From CAYGHG01 sp964349515 (GTDB lineage: Bacteria; Oederibacteriota; PGYV01; CAYGHG01), in assembly GCA_964349515.1 (NCBI GenBank), contig CAYGHG010000011.1, positions 1-36,573 of the forward strand: 36,573 nucleotides of DNA. The letters run 5' to 3'. How positions within the stretch are numbered: position 1 is the stretch's first letter; each line of letters opens with the position of its first letter. Below the pieces are notes generated by a model, which saw only the letters and a list, made by a program, of their open reading frames with translations, was not told where the DNA came from and did not search any database. Shown piece after piece: positions 16,372 through 24,336 of this stretch. A program made the translations under genes and the position numbers.

Positions 16372-17607
16372 ATGAAAAGAAAGATTATTGTGCTTGCGGC
16401 TTTGTGCGCGGTTTTATTTCTGGCGGGCTGCGGCATACCATACCATAAAAAACTGGATACAATGCTGTCTGCCGGGGATTATGAAGCTGCCGCCGGGCTG
16501 ATAGAGGCTGAAAAGGAAAATGGAAATTCATACAGGGATAACAGCATACTGCTCTACTATATGGACGCGGGTTCCGTCGCCCAGATGCGCGGGCTTTATG
16601 ATGAGTCAACGGAAAAGCTTATTAAAGCCGACGACATAATCGCGGATTTATATACAAAGTCTGTGACCAAAGAACTCAGCTCTTTCCTCCAGAATGACAC
16701 AAATCTTGACTACGCGGGCGAGGATTTTGAGCAGGTGATGGTCACCACGATGCGCGCCCTGAATTTCATGTATAAAAATGATATGAAGGCCGCCGCAGTT
16801 GAGGCGCGCAGAATAAACCACAAATTAAGCGTTATTTCCGACGCTTACGGCGAAAAGGCGGTTTATACAGATGACGCTTTTGCCAGATACCTCTCCGCTA
16901 TTGCCCACGAAACAGGGGGGGATTTGAACTCCGCCCTTATAGATTACAGGAGAAGCGTTTCGGCTTACAGAAAATACGCCGCTGTGTACGGCACTGCGAT
17001 GCCGGAACAGCCTGTCGCGGATCTTTTCCGTATGGCAAACGCAATGAATTTTACTGACGAGGTGAACAAACTAAAAGCGGAGTGGGGGGATATCAGATAC
17101 ACGGCCTACAGGGAACTGCGGTCAAAGGGCGAGGTGATACTGGTTTTTTATGACGGCCTGCCCGCCTACAAGGTCGATAAAAACAAGTGGCCCTCTTATG
17201 TACAGAGGGGGAAAAATATACTTTCTGTAAAACTTGCCTCTTCTGACGGCGCGGAAAGCTCCGGATTTATAGCGCAGGACCTGAGCGCTATTGCAGTTAA
17301 GAATCTTGAGGCGAGGCTGGGGCTGATTTTTGCGAAGAAACTCGCGAGCGGAATAGTAAAGGAATTTGCAAGGCAGGTTCCGGTGCTCGGGCTGTTTGTC
17401 ACAGCCGACAAGGCTGATACCCGCTCCTGGAGGGCGCTGCCTTCAAGGTTTCACGTATCCCGCATAGCCGTAAAGCCCGGAAAAAACAGAGTAAACGCCC
17501 TTGTGGAAACGCGCGGCGCAAAAGGCCCCGAAGTACAGGAAATAGAGTTTGAAGTAAATCTAAAGCAGGGTGAAAAGAAAGTAATCCCTGTATATATGCT
17601 GAAATAG
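16372..17607 (+). CDS. COG3014-type lipoprotein, paralog 1
   Basis: A 411-residue lipoprotein (lipobox LAGC, Cys about residue 20). Alpha-helical repeats of TPR-like character fill residues about 25-230, with the block YAGEDFEQVMVTTMRALNFM (about 118-137) and AFARYLSAIAHE shared with the next gene. The C-terminal half (about 245-411) looks beta-rich and contains a conserved DTRSWRALPSRFHV block. I recall COG3014 proteins sitting next to LpoB in gamma-proteobacteria such as Vibrio, which agrees with the order here; their function is unknown. CGGAGGG precedes the ATG. Confidence 0.78.
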   Translation: MKRKIIVLAALCAVLFLAGCGIPYHKKLDTMLSAGDYEAAAGLIEAEKENGNSYRDNSILLYYMDAGSVAQMRGLYDESTEKLIKADDIIADLYTKSVTKELSSFLQNDTNLDYAGEDFEQVMVTTMRALNFMYKNDMKAAAVEARRINHKLSVISDAYGEKAVYTDDAFARYLSAIAHETGGDLNSALIDYRRSVSAYRKYAAVYGTAMPEQPVADLFRMANAMNFTDEVNKLKAEWGDIRYTAYRELRSKGEVILVFYDGLPAYKVDKNKWPSYVQRGKNILSVKLASSDGAESSGFIAQDLSAIAVKNLEARLGLIFAKKLASGIVKEFARQVPVLGLFVTADKADTRSWRALPSRFHVSRIAVKPGKNRVNALVETRGAKGPEVQEIEFEVNLKQGEKKVIPVYMLK

Positions 17608-17615
17608 GAGATGTC

Positions 17616-18950
17616 ATGAAACGATTAATACTCGGCGCGGCGGCGGCAGTACTGATACTCTCGGGCTGTGGCGGGCTTAATTTTTACAAACAGTTGGATG
17701 TCATGGTTTCTGCGAAACAGTTTCAGGAAGCCGACGGCGTCATAGAAAAGCAAAAACACCAGTATAAGGGAAACAACGAGCTCATATATTTTCTTGATAA
17801 GGGCGCGATAATGCAGATGCTCGGGGATTACAAGCAAAGCACAGGTTTTTTAAACAGCGCAGAACAGATTGTGGAGGAGCTCTACACCAAGAGCATAACC
17901 GGCGAGATAGGCGCGTTTCTGTCAAATGACCTCAACCTGCCTTACGCGGGCGAGGATTTTGAGCAGGTAATGATAAATATAATAAAGTGCCTGAATTTCA
18001 TGTATCAGGGGGATTTTCCTGGCGCGCAGGTTGAGGCGAGGCGGGTAAACCACAGGCTCAACGTAATAAGCGACAAACTTGAGGGAAAAAATAATTATAA
18101 GGAAGACGCTTTTGCGCGGTATCTCGGCGCGATAGCCTACGAAGGCGCGGGGGATATAAACTCAGCGTACATAGATTACAAAAAAGCGCTAAAAGCTTAT
18201 GAACGCTACATGGCGCTCTACGGTACTGAAATACCGCAGGGGCTGAAAGCCGATGTTTTAAGGCTCGCGGGTGCAATGGGTTTCAGCGACGACATAGAAA
18301 GGTATCAGAAAGAATGGGGAGAAAAAGTACAGTATGAAAAACACTCCTCTTTTTCAAAAAGGGGGGAGGTAATAGCCGTGATTTATGACGGAATGCCCGC
18401 ATATAAAACAAGTTATTACACCACCCACCCTGTGGTGGACAAAAATAAAAAAAAGTCATACGTGATGAGGATAGCCTTTCCGAAATTTGTCCCGAGGCCT
18501 TTTAACGTCGCCTCTGCAGAACTTGTTTGCAAGGGAAAGAATGCAACGGGTTTTGTGGCGCAGGACGTGAGCTCTATTGCGGTAAAAAATCTCGCGGACA
18601 ACATCATTCTCATATCAGTTAAAGCCATAGCAAGGGCGACGGTAAAGTTTCTTGCCGCGCAGGCCTTAAGAAACGAGGATGAAACAGACCCGAAAAAGAA
18701 GCAGACGGGGCAGCTTTTAGGCGCGCTCGCGGATATTTACAACATAGCCTCCGAACAGGCGGACACCAGGAGCTGGAGGACGCTTCCGGGCAGGTTCCAT
18801 CTGGTACGGATGTCTTTACCCCCGGGAAAGCATGCGGTGACGGTGAGGCTTACGGGTTTAAGCGGAGCGGTAAGGGAAGAGCAGATAGAGGTAAACGTAA
18901 AGAGGGGAAAGAAAACTGTAATACCGGTCTTTGCTTACAGCGGTTTGTAA
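17616..18950 (+). CDS. COG3014-type lipoprotein, paralog 2
   Basis: A 444-residue lipoprotein (lipobox LSGC, Cys about residue 18), clearly homologous along its full length to the gene 8 bases upstream. It shares YAGEDFEQVM, EARRVNHRLNVISD and EQADTRSWRTLPGRFH. It is about 33 residues longer, mainly through an insertion around residues 265-360 near the beta-rich half (TSYYTTHPVV and the ETDPKKKQTGQ region). The pair looks like an old tandem duplication. The two products may form a hetero-complex in the outer membrane; this is inference. AGGAG lies 5 bases before the ATG. Confidence 0.78.
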   Translation: MKRLILGAAAAVLILSGCGGLNFYKQLDVMVSAKQFQEADGVIEKQKHQYKGNNELIYFLDKGAIMQMLGDYKQSTGFLNSAEQIVEELYTKSITGEIGAFLSNDLNLPYAGEDFEQVMINIIKCLNFMYQGDFPGAQVEARRVNHRLNVISDKLEGKNNYKEDAFARYLGAIAYEGAGDINSAYIDYKKALKAYERYMALYGTEIPQGLKADVLRLAGAMGFSDDIERYQKEWGEKVQYEKHSSFSKRGEVIAVIYDGMPAYKTSYYTTHPVVDKNKKKSYVMRIAFPKFVPRPFNVASAELVCKGKNATGFVAQDVSSIAVKNLADNIILISVKAIARATVKFLAAQALRNEDETDPKKKQTGQLLGALADIYNIASEQADTRSWRTLPGRFHLVRMSLPPGKHAVTVRLTGLSGAVREEQIEVNVKRGKKTVIPVFAYSGL

Positions 18951-18958
18951 GGTATAAT
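18931..18958 (+). promoter_or_regulatory. Promoter of the GH16 gene
   Basis: TTGCTT (18931-18936), 16-bp spacer, TATAAT (18953-18958). The -10 is a perfect match and sits just past the stop codon of the upstream lipoprotein, about 25 bases before the GH16 start. The GH16 gene could therefore be transcribed alone as well as by read-through. Confidence 0.5.
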
Positions 18959-18983
18959 AGTAAAAACTAAGCAGAGGCAGGAT

Positions 18984-19802
18984 ATGAAAAAAATAGTTGT
19001 ATTGGCAGTGTTCCTCCTATCAGCGGCTTTTTTTGCCGCATCGTGTTCAAAGAAAACCCCCTATGTCCCGGTTGTTCCCACGCCCACTCCCGTTTACTCT
19101 CTTGTCTGGGAGGAGGAGTTTGACGGCCCGTCGCTTGATGCTGTGAACTGGTCATACGAAGAACAGGCCTGGCCCTATAATGCCGAGCTTGAGTATTACA
19201 CGGCCCGCACCGTAAACTCCTACTTTGAAGACGGAAAGTTTGTCATACAGGCGCTGAAAGAGGATTACGGCGGCAGGCAATACACCTCGGCAAGGATTAA
19301 AACAGAAAATAAAAAAACTTTCAAATACGGAAAGATAGAGGCACGCATAAAAATGCCTTACGGCAAGGGGATCTGGCCCGCGTTCTGGACTTTGGGCGAC
19401 AACATATCGCAGGTGAGCTGGCCGATGTGCGGCGAGATTGACATAGTGGAGATGGTGGGCGGCGCGGGAAAAGACAACGTGGTGCACGGAGCGCTCCACT
19501 GGTACGACAGCGTCCACAGGTCCACGGACGGGCAATACGCCCTTTCATCGGGAATTCTTGCGGATGATTACCACATATACTCCGTTGAATGGACACCGCT
19601 TTACATAAAGTGGTTTTTTAACGATATTGAGTATAAAAGTTTCAGCATAACAGGCACTGCTCTCAGAGAAGAGTTCCACCACCCCCATCACTTACTGCTC
19701 AACCTCGCGGTGGGCGGCACCTGGCCGGGAAACCCCGACGGCACCACAGTGTTCCCTCAGAGGATGTATATTGACTGGGTAAGGGTGTGGCAGAGGATCT
19801 AA
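18984..19802 (+). CDS. GH16 family beta-glucanase lipoprotein (laminarinase type)
   Basis: A 272-residue lipoprotein (lipobox AASC, Cys about residue 21) with a short Pro/Thr linker (about 25-38) and one GH16 domain (about 42-272). The catalytic motif GEIDIVEM (about 151-158) keeps the nucleophile Glu, the assisting Asp and the acid/base Glu. WPAFWTLG, YHIYSVEWTP and YIDWVRVWQ are other family landmarks. The enzyme would cut beta-1,3 or mixed beta-1,3/1,4 glucans; exact specificity cannot be read. As a surface or periplasmic lipoprotein it may feed on external glucan or trim the cell's own polysaccharide. Its stop codon TAA overlaps the start of repeat block R2 (19801). Confidence 0.92.
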   Translation: MKKIVVLAVFLLSAAFFAASCSKKTPYVPVVPTPTPVYSLVWEEEFDGPSLDAVNWSYEEQAWPYNAELEYYTARTVNSYFEDGKFVIQALKEDYGGRQYTSARIKTENKKTFKYGKIEARIKMPYGKGIWPAFWTLGDNISQVSWPMCGEIDIVEMVGGAGKDNVVHGALHWYDSVHRSTDGQYALSSGILADDYHIYSVEWTPLYIKWFFNDIEYKSFSITGTALREEFHHPHHLLLNLAVGGTWPGNPDGTTVFPQRMYIDWVRVWQRI

Positions 19803-19849
19803 CCCCCTTTCCCAAAGGGGGGGCAGGGGGGATTGTAGTTAAGTTTTTA

Positions 19850-19902
19850 AGCCATGAGCCATAAGCTATAAGAAAGCCAAAAGCCATAAGACAAAAGTAA
19901 TA
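19850..19902 (+). repeat. Heptamer array in R2 locus 1, first unit
   Basis: AGCCATG, AGCCATA, AGCTATA, a 4-nt break (AGAA), AGCCAAA, AGCCATA, AGACAAA, AGTAATA. All units fit AGNNANA with 7-bp spacing apart from the single break. Confidence 0.7.
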
Positions 19903-19977
19903 AACAGCCATGCCTGTGTTTTTTGTTCCCTCGCCTTGCAACTTGCAAATTCTAACCATCCTTATCTGCGGCCGGCA

Positions 19978-20155
19978 GTGTTATTTTTCCGCCTGCGCCT
20001 TGTATTGTGCGCGCCGGTGGCAGCGGGCGGCTTGAAGTCTGAACTTAACAAGGCTTGCGCGAAGAAGCGTGTCGCAGGATTAAACAGGGCGGGCAATAAT
20101 GAAAAGGTTTTGCAGCTGCTTTGGTGTACTCTTGGCTTGGCGGAAAAAATAACAC
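19978..20155. mobile_element. 178-bp MITE-like element with terminal inverted repeats, copy 1
   Basis: The left end GTGTTATTTTTCCGCC (19978-19993) is the reverse complement of the right end GGCGGAAAAAATAACAC (20139-20155) apart from one extra A. The interior has no ORF but shares blocks with copy 2, such as GGCTTGCGCGAA then GCGTGTC. Its size and ends suit a miniature inverted-repeat element moved by a transposase encoded elsewhere; no transposase is present in the window. Confidence 0.65.
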
Positions 20156-20235
20156 CACCGCCCTTACCGCCCGCCGTTGTTTTTTTCAACCCCCTTTCCC
20201 AAAGGGGGCGTAGGGGGATTTGACTTTAAGTTTTA

Positions 20236-20289
20236 AGTCATTAAGCCATAACTCATAAGAAAGCCAAAAGCCATAAGACAGAAGTTAAA
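20236..20289 (+). repeat. Heptamer array in R2 locus 1, second unit
   Basis: AGTCATT, (one extra A), AGCCATA, ACTCATA, AGAA break, AGCCAAA, AGCCATA, AGACAGA, AGTTAAA. The AGAA break is in the same place as in the array at 19850, so the two arrays descend from one duplicated unit. Confidence 0.65.
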
Positions 20290-20455
20290 AACAACCATGC
20301 CTGTGTTTTTTGTTCTTTAAGCCTGCAAATTGTAAATTCCAACTGTCCTCCTGCGTTCTCGCCTTGCTGTTGCAACTATCTATTTTTCTCTGCGCCGGAC
20401 CGGCGCATTCTTTGGCGGCTTCAAATCCAGTTTACTGAATTTGAGTTCTTAAAAT

Positions 20456-20487
20456 AAAAAACCCGGCTTTTTTAAGCCGGGTTTTTT
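20456..20487. terminator. Bidirectional intrinsic terminator
   Basis: CCCGGCTT (20462-20469) and AAGCCGGG (20474-20481) form a stem with a TTTT loop, flanked by six A and six T. It ends the minus-strand gene that stops at 20524, and would also stop plus-strand transcription leaving the GH16/repeat region. Confidence 0.9.
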
Positions 20488-20523
20488 ATTAGGTCTAAGC
20501 CTTATGTCTGTTTAAACTTGATT

Positions 20524-21117
20524 TTAGTTTTTCGGTTCCGGCAGCGGCATGCCCTCTATCAGCTCTATTTTTCCTTTGAACCTCTTTAAGTACCTCTTGA
20601 AGTCGCTGTCCAGTTTTTTGATTTTGGTCTTTGCCGACAACACCGAATCCTTGTTGTCTTTTTCAAATTTGAGCGCTTTTATCAGTGTGTTTAAGAGTTT
20701 CTTTTTGTCGGAGATGTACTTTTTAATCATGTTGTAGGCTACCACGTCATCGCCGTCGGTCGTACGGTACATTGTGGACCATATCAGTATTTCGTCCATT
20801 ACCTCAACCGCTTCGTAGATGTCCTCTTTTGGTTCGTAGTAGAGTATTTCCTTTGAGGTTACTTCTTCTTTTCCTGATTCACCCTCTGTCACGCCGCCGC
20901 CTGCGAGTGAGGTGGTTCTTTTCGTGTCATAAGTGGAGCTTACCACTTCCTGCCTAATCGCCCGTATGCCGTCGTTTATCAGGTCGGTTACCTCAAGAAA
21001 AGGCGTGACTATTTTTGCCTCAAATGAGTTTTCTTCGCTGTTTTCCGGGATGTAGGCAAAAAGCCCGGCGCTGAAAGTCATTGCCGAAAAAGCCAGAACT
21101 GCCAGAAATTTCTTCAT
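20524..21117 (-). CDS. Secreted protein of unknown family
   Basis: A 197-residue protein with a signal peptide (about residues 1-21, ending AGLFA). I chose the start at 21117 because GGAGGG lies 6-7 bases upstream and the signal peptide follows at once; the longer frame up to 21153 would add 12 polar residues before it. The mature part is strongly charged and helical: residues about 35-60 hold a possible helix, 60-85 a Ser/Gly/Glu-rich loop, and 90-190 long Lys/Asp/Glu-rich helices (for example KKYISDKKKLLNTLIKAL). No known motif is seen. It stands alone, with its own promoter (21209-21237) and terminator, between two plus-strand operons. Probably periplasmic; function unknown. Confidence 0.8.
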   Translation of the reverse strand: MKKFLAVLAFSAMTFSAGLFAYIPENSEENSFEAKIVTPFLEVTDLINDGIRAIRQEVVSSTYDTKRTTSLAGGGVTEGESGKEEVTSKEILYYEPKEDIYEAVEVMDEILIWSTMYRTTDGDDVVAYNMIKKYISDKKKLLNTLIKALKFEKDNKDSVLSAKTKIKKLDSDFKRYLKRFKGKIELIEGMPLPEPKN

Positions 21118-21208
21118 TTCTTTCCCTCCTGTATCAAAAGTTTTTTGTTTCATATGTGTTAGACGGACAAGCCCTGTTTTTTGTTTACCCGCCTTTTACT
21201 ATTATTTG

Positions 21209-21237
21209 AGTATACTACAAGCCGGAATTGGTGTAAA
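21209..21237 (-). promoter_or_regulatory. Sigma70-type promoter of the 20524-21117 gene
   Basis: On the minus strand: TTTACA (21237-21232), a 17-bp spacer, TATACT (21214-21209). Each box matches consensus at five of six positions. The leader would be about 85 bases long. Confidence 0.65.
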
Positions 21238-21316
21238 TGCGGAAAAAACAGCATTTGAAAAAGCGATACTGTCAGGAAATGTGTTTAACTGTAAAAAAAT
21301 GCAGTAATAAGCAGTT

Positions 21317-21420
21317 ACCCTTCTGCCCCTTGCAGGGTAGAAGGGCTTAGATGAGGGCGTATTTAAAGTCTTAAAAACATGCCCCCTCACCTGAACTCCC
21401 CACCTTTAAAGGCGGAGAGA
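21317..21420 (+). repeat. Palindromic dispersed repeat, family R1 copy 2
   Basis: The left arm is a long hairpin (CCCTTCTGCCCC against AGGGTAGAAGGG). The core GGCGTATTTAAAGTC plus TTAAAAACATG matches the other copies, and the right arm begins GCCCCCTCACCTGAAC with an ACCTTTAAAGG centre. It lies between the divergent promoters of the unknown secreted gene and ileS. Confidence 0.75.
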
Positions 21421-21467
21421 AAATCATATTGCATGCCAATGTGAACAGTACCGAAAAATCCTTTTCC

Positions 21468-21496
21468 TTGAAAAACCCGCCTGAATGTGATAAAAA
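21468..21496 (+). promoter_or_regulatory. Promoter of the ileS operon, with a palindrome over the -10
   Basis: TTGAAA (21468-21473), 17-bp spacer, TAAAAA (21491-21496), preceded by TGTGA as in the 15118 promoter. A perfect 16-bp palindrome AAAACATATATGTTTT (21493-21508) begins in the -10 and would cover the start site. No T-box elements were seen in the roughly 60-base leader. Confidence 0.5.
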
Positions 21497-21564
21497 CATA
21501 TATGTTTTATCTGATGCCTTTTGGGGCAAATTAACTTTTTTCACAATACGAACGGAGAGTATAA

Positions 21565-24327
21565 ATGGCTGAAAACGATACAAGCATACACCTTCCCAAG
21601 ACAGATTTCCCCATGAAGGCAAACCTCGCCAACCGCGAGCCTGAATTTGCCAAAAAGTGGGAGGAAGACAACGTATATCAGGAACTGCTGGATAAAAGAA
21701 AAGGCGGCCCTTCCTATATACTGCACGACGGCCCGCCCTATGCCAACGGCAACATACACATGGGGCATGCGTTGAACAAGGTATTAAAGGACATGTATGT
21801 CAGATACAAATCATTCAAGGGTTTTTATGCGCCATACGTGCCGGGGTGGGACTGCCACGGAATGCCTATTGAACATAAAGTCACCGATAATCTGGGCTCA
21901 AAGGCAGCCTCAATGACAAAGGCGGAGATAAGAAAACACTGCCACGATTACGCGATGAAATACGTGGAGCTTCAAAAAAGCCAGTTTAAAAGGCTCGGCA
22001 TCATGGGGGACTGGGACAACCCATATCTCACCCTTGCGGTTTCTTATGAAGACAAGATGGTGGACATATTCTGGGAGCTCTACCGCAAAGGGCTCGTGTA
22101 CAAGGGGTTGAAACCTGTTTACTGGTGCGCGCGCTGTGAGACCGCTCTTGCCGAGGCGGAAGTGGAATACCATGACCATGCCTCGCCTTCGGTTTATGTG
22201 AAGTTTGCTGTTAAAAACGCCAAAGATACAGGGATCCCTGCGGACGCTTCGATAGTAATATGGACGACCACTCCGTGGACACTGCCTGCAAACGTCGCGA
22301 TCGCGGTTCACCCTGATTTTGAGTACGCGCTGATAGAGGCGGGAGGCGGCAAATACATAATAGCAAAGGAACTGATAAACAGCTTTCTTGAAAAAGCGGG
22401 TTTTGAGGGGCATAAAGTACTGAAAGAATTTAAAGGCGCTTCGCTTGAACACGTTATTTGTGCGCACCCTTTCATAGAGAGGGAATCGCTGGTTATTAAC
22501 GCTGATTACGTCACGCTTGAGACAGGCACGGGCTGCGTCCACATAGCACCCGGCCACGGGCACGATGACTATGTATCAAGCTTAAAATACAAGCTTCCGA
22601 TACTTACCCCGGTTGATTCAAAGGGCAGGTTTACAAAGGAATACCCTGAAATGGAGGGGCAGTTTGTCTTCAAGGCAAACCCTGTAATAGTTGAAATGTT
22701 AAAATCCAAAAACGTGCTGCTCGCGACAGAGGAGATAAAGCACTCATACCCCCACTGTTGGCGGTGCAAGAGCCCTATCATTTTCCGCGCCACCAACCAG
22801 TGGTTCATATCAATGGATAAAAATGATTTCAGGAAACAGGCGCTTGACGCCGTCAAGGGCGTCAAATGGTTCAATGAATGGGGAGAAGACAGGATAAGCA
22901 AGATGATAGCATCCCGGCCCGACTGGTGCATATCGCGCCAGCGTTCTTGGGGGGTTCCGATATTTGTATTCTCCTGCGCGGACTGCGGCGAGGCTGTGGT
23001 AAATGAACAGACGATAGAAAAGGTGCACGAACTGATACGCGCCCATGGCAGCGACGGGTGGTTTATAAAAACAGCGGCCGAGATACTGGGTGATGCGGCA
23101 AAGTGCCCGAAATGCGGCTCTTCGAAACTTGAAAAAGAAAATGACATATTTGATGTCTGGTTTGACTCCGGCGCCTCCTCTTTTTCCGTCCTTGAAAACC
23201 ACAAGGACCTCTCGTGGCCGGCTGACCTATATATAGAAGGTTCCGACCAGTACCGCGGCTGGTTCCAGTCGTCGCTTTTGACGGCGGTGGGCTGCAGGGG
23301 AAAAGCTCCGTATAAATCGGTCATAAGCCACGGCTGGGTGTTAGACGGCCAGGGCAGGGCAATGCACAAGTCGCTCGGCAATGTGGTGGACCCGCTTGAC
23401 ATGATTAAAAAAAGCGGCGCCGACATAGTGAGGCTGTGGGTGGCGTCCGAAGATTTCCGCTCGGACCTCGGCGTATCAGACGAGATCATGGCGCGTGTTG
23501 CGGACTCTTACAGGCGGGTGAGGAACACATTCCGCTTTATGCTGGGCAGCCTGTGTGATTTTGAAAAAAAGGACGAAGTAAAATATGAGGACATGACAAA
23601 GCTTGATAAATACATAATACACAAGTTAGGCGAGCTCTCCGAGGCGGTGGAAAAGAGTTACGAGTCGTTTGAGTTTTACAAGGCGTACAGGGATTTCGTA
23701 AACTTTTGTTCAATCACGCTCTCATCCTTCTACTTTGACATAGTAAAGGACAGGCTTTACACATTTAAAAAAGATGGGGTAAAAAGGCGCAGTGCGCAGA
23801 CCGTTATATATAAGGCGCTGATAAAACTGGCCAAGTACATAGCGCCCATACTTGTGTTTACCGCGGATGAGGTGTGGCAGTTTATGCCCGAAGCTCTCAG
23901 AGAAGAAAAACACATACAGCTGTCAGAGTGGGGCGTTGCTGCGGAAAAAAAGATAAGCGCTGAGGAACTCTCGGAATGGGAGATACTGCTTAAGGTCAGG
24001 GAAGCGGCAATGAAAAAAATAGAGGATAAAAGAAATGAAAAACTGGTAAAGCACCCTTATGAAGCCGCTGTCAGCATAAGATACTCGTCAGAGGCGCTTC
24101 ATGCGGTAATGGAAAAATATAAAGGCGATCTTGCCGAGATATTTATTGTATCCTATGTTGAAACGTCAAGGCAGGGCGCTTCTGCCGGCGCGTGGGACGA
24201 AAATCTTGAAGTACAGGCCGTGAAAGCGGAAGGCGAAAAGTGCGGCCGCTGCTGGAGGTATTCGGATACGACCGGAAAAAATCAGGAGCATCCGGGATTG
24301 TGTGCGCGCTGCTCGGAAAACGTTTAG
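21565..24327 (+). CDS. ileS: Isoleucyl-tRNA synthetase
   Basis: A 920-residue class I synthetase that charges tRNA-Ile with isoleucine. The HIGH motif is HMGH (residues 65-68) after LHDGPPYANGNI. The editing domain region contains WTTTPWTLPANVAIAV (about 233-248). The KMSKS loop reads AMHKSLGN (about 600-607), so the first Lys is replaced; this variant occurs in other bacterial IleS and the second Lys is kept. The C-terminal zinc-binding part has CGRCWRYS and CARC (about 893-917), the bacterial type. Start ATG with GGAGAG upstream. First gene of a five-gene unit with a PAS protein, lspA, lgt and rluD. Confidence 0.97.
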   Translation: MAENDTSIHLPKTDFPMKANLANREPEFAKKWEEDNVYQELLDKRKGGPSYILHDGPPYANGNIHMGHALNKVLKDMYVRYKSFKGFYAPYVPGWDCHGMPIEHKVTDNLGSKAASMTKAEIRKHCHDYAMKYVELQKSQFKRLGIMGDWDNPYLTLAVSYEDKMVDIFWELYRKGLVYKGLKPVYWCARCETALAEAEVEYHDHASPSVYVKFAVKNAKDTGIPADASIVIWTTTPWTLPANVAIAVHPDFEYALIEAGGGKYIIAKELINSFLEKAGFEGHKVLKEFKGASLEHVICAHPFIERESLVINADYVTLETGTGCVHIAPGHGHDDYVSSLKYKLPILTPVDSKGRFTKEYPEMEGQFVFKANPVIVEMLKSKNVLLATEEIKHSYPHCWRCKSPIIFRATNQWFISMDKNDFRKQALDAVKGVKWFNEWGEDRISKMIASRPDWCISRQRSWGVPIFVFSCADCGEAVVNEQTIEKVHELIRAHGSDGWFIKTAAEILGDAAKCPKCGSSKLEKENDIFDVWFDSGASSFSVLENHKDLSWPADLYIEGSDQYRGWFQSSLLTAVGCRGKAPYKSVISHGWVLDGQGRAMHKSLGNVVDPLDMIKKSGADIVRLWVASEDFRSDLGVSDEIMARVADSYRRVRNTFRFMLGSLCDFEKKDEVKYEDMTKLDKYIIHKLGELSEAVEKSYESFEFYKAYRDFVNFCSITLSSFYFDIVKDRLYTFKKDGVKRRSAQTVIYKALIKLAKYIAPILVFTADEVWQFMPEALREEKHIQLSEWGVAAEKKISAEELSEWEILLKVREAAMKKIEDKRNEKLVKHPYEAAVSIRYSSEALHAVMEKYKGDLAEIFIVSYVETSRQGASAGAWDENLEVQAVKAEGEKCGRCWRYSDTTGKNQEHPGLCARCSENV

Positions 24328-24336
24328 GGGGTATGA

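Larger units (their letters stand above)
19801..20430. repeat. Composite repeat block R2, locus 1 (tandem, period 387 bp)
   Basis: A non-coding block in the order: CCCCCTTTCCCAAAGGGG hairpin and GGGGGGATT; heptamer array; a GCAAATTCTAAC-type segment; a 178-bp inverted-repeat element; CCGCCCTTACC; then the hairpin again at 20188 and a second heptamer array and GCAAATTGTAAATTCCAAC segment. The second unit is incomplete: its inverted-repeat element is reduced to a remnant (about 20379-20420). The same order recurs at 27498-28015. No credible gene lies inside. Confidence 0.8.

Noticed and set aside
19936..20223. Open frame of 95 codons in the R2 repeat block
   Set aside because: It runs through the hairpin and inverted-repeat element; the matching part of the second locus does not keep the frame, so it is not coding.
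21497..21564. T-box riboswitch before ileS
   Set aside because: The leader is only about 60 bases and lacks the AGGGTGG-type T-box sequence and a terminator.
23354..23374. Defective KMSKS motif in ileS (AMHKS)
   Set aside because: AMHKSLGN is seen in other bacterial IleS and keeps the second Lys, so it is not evidence of a broken enzyme.
22569..23489. Long antisense open frame (306 codons) opposite ileS
   Set aside because: It lies wholly inside a certain ileS, has low-complexity Ser/Phe-rich content typical of antisense frames, and no ribosome site or known motif.
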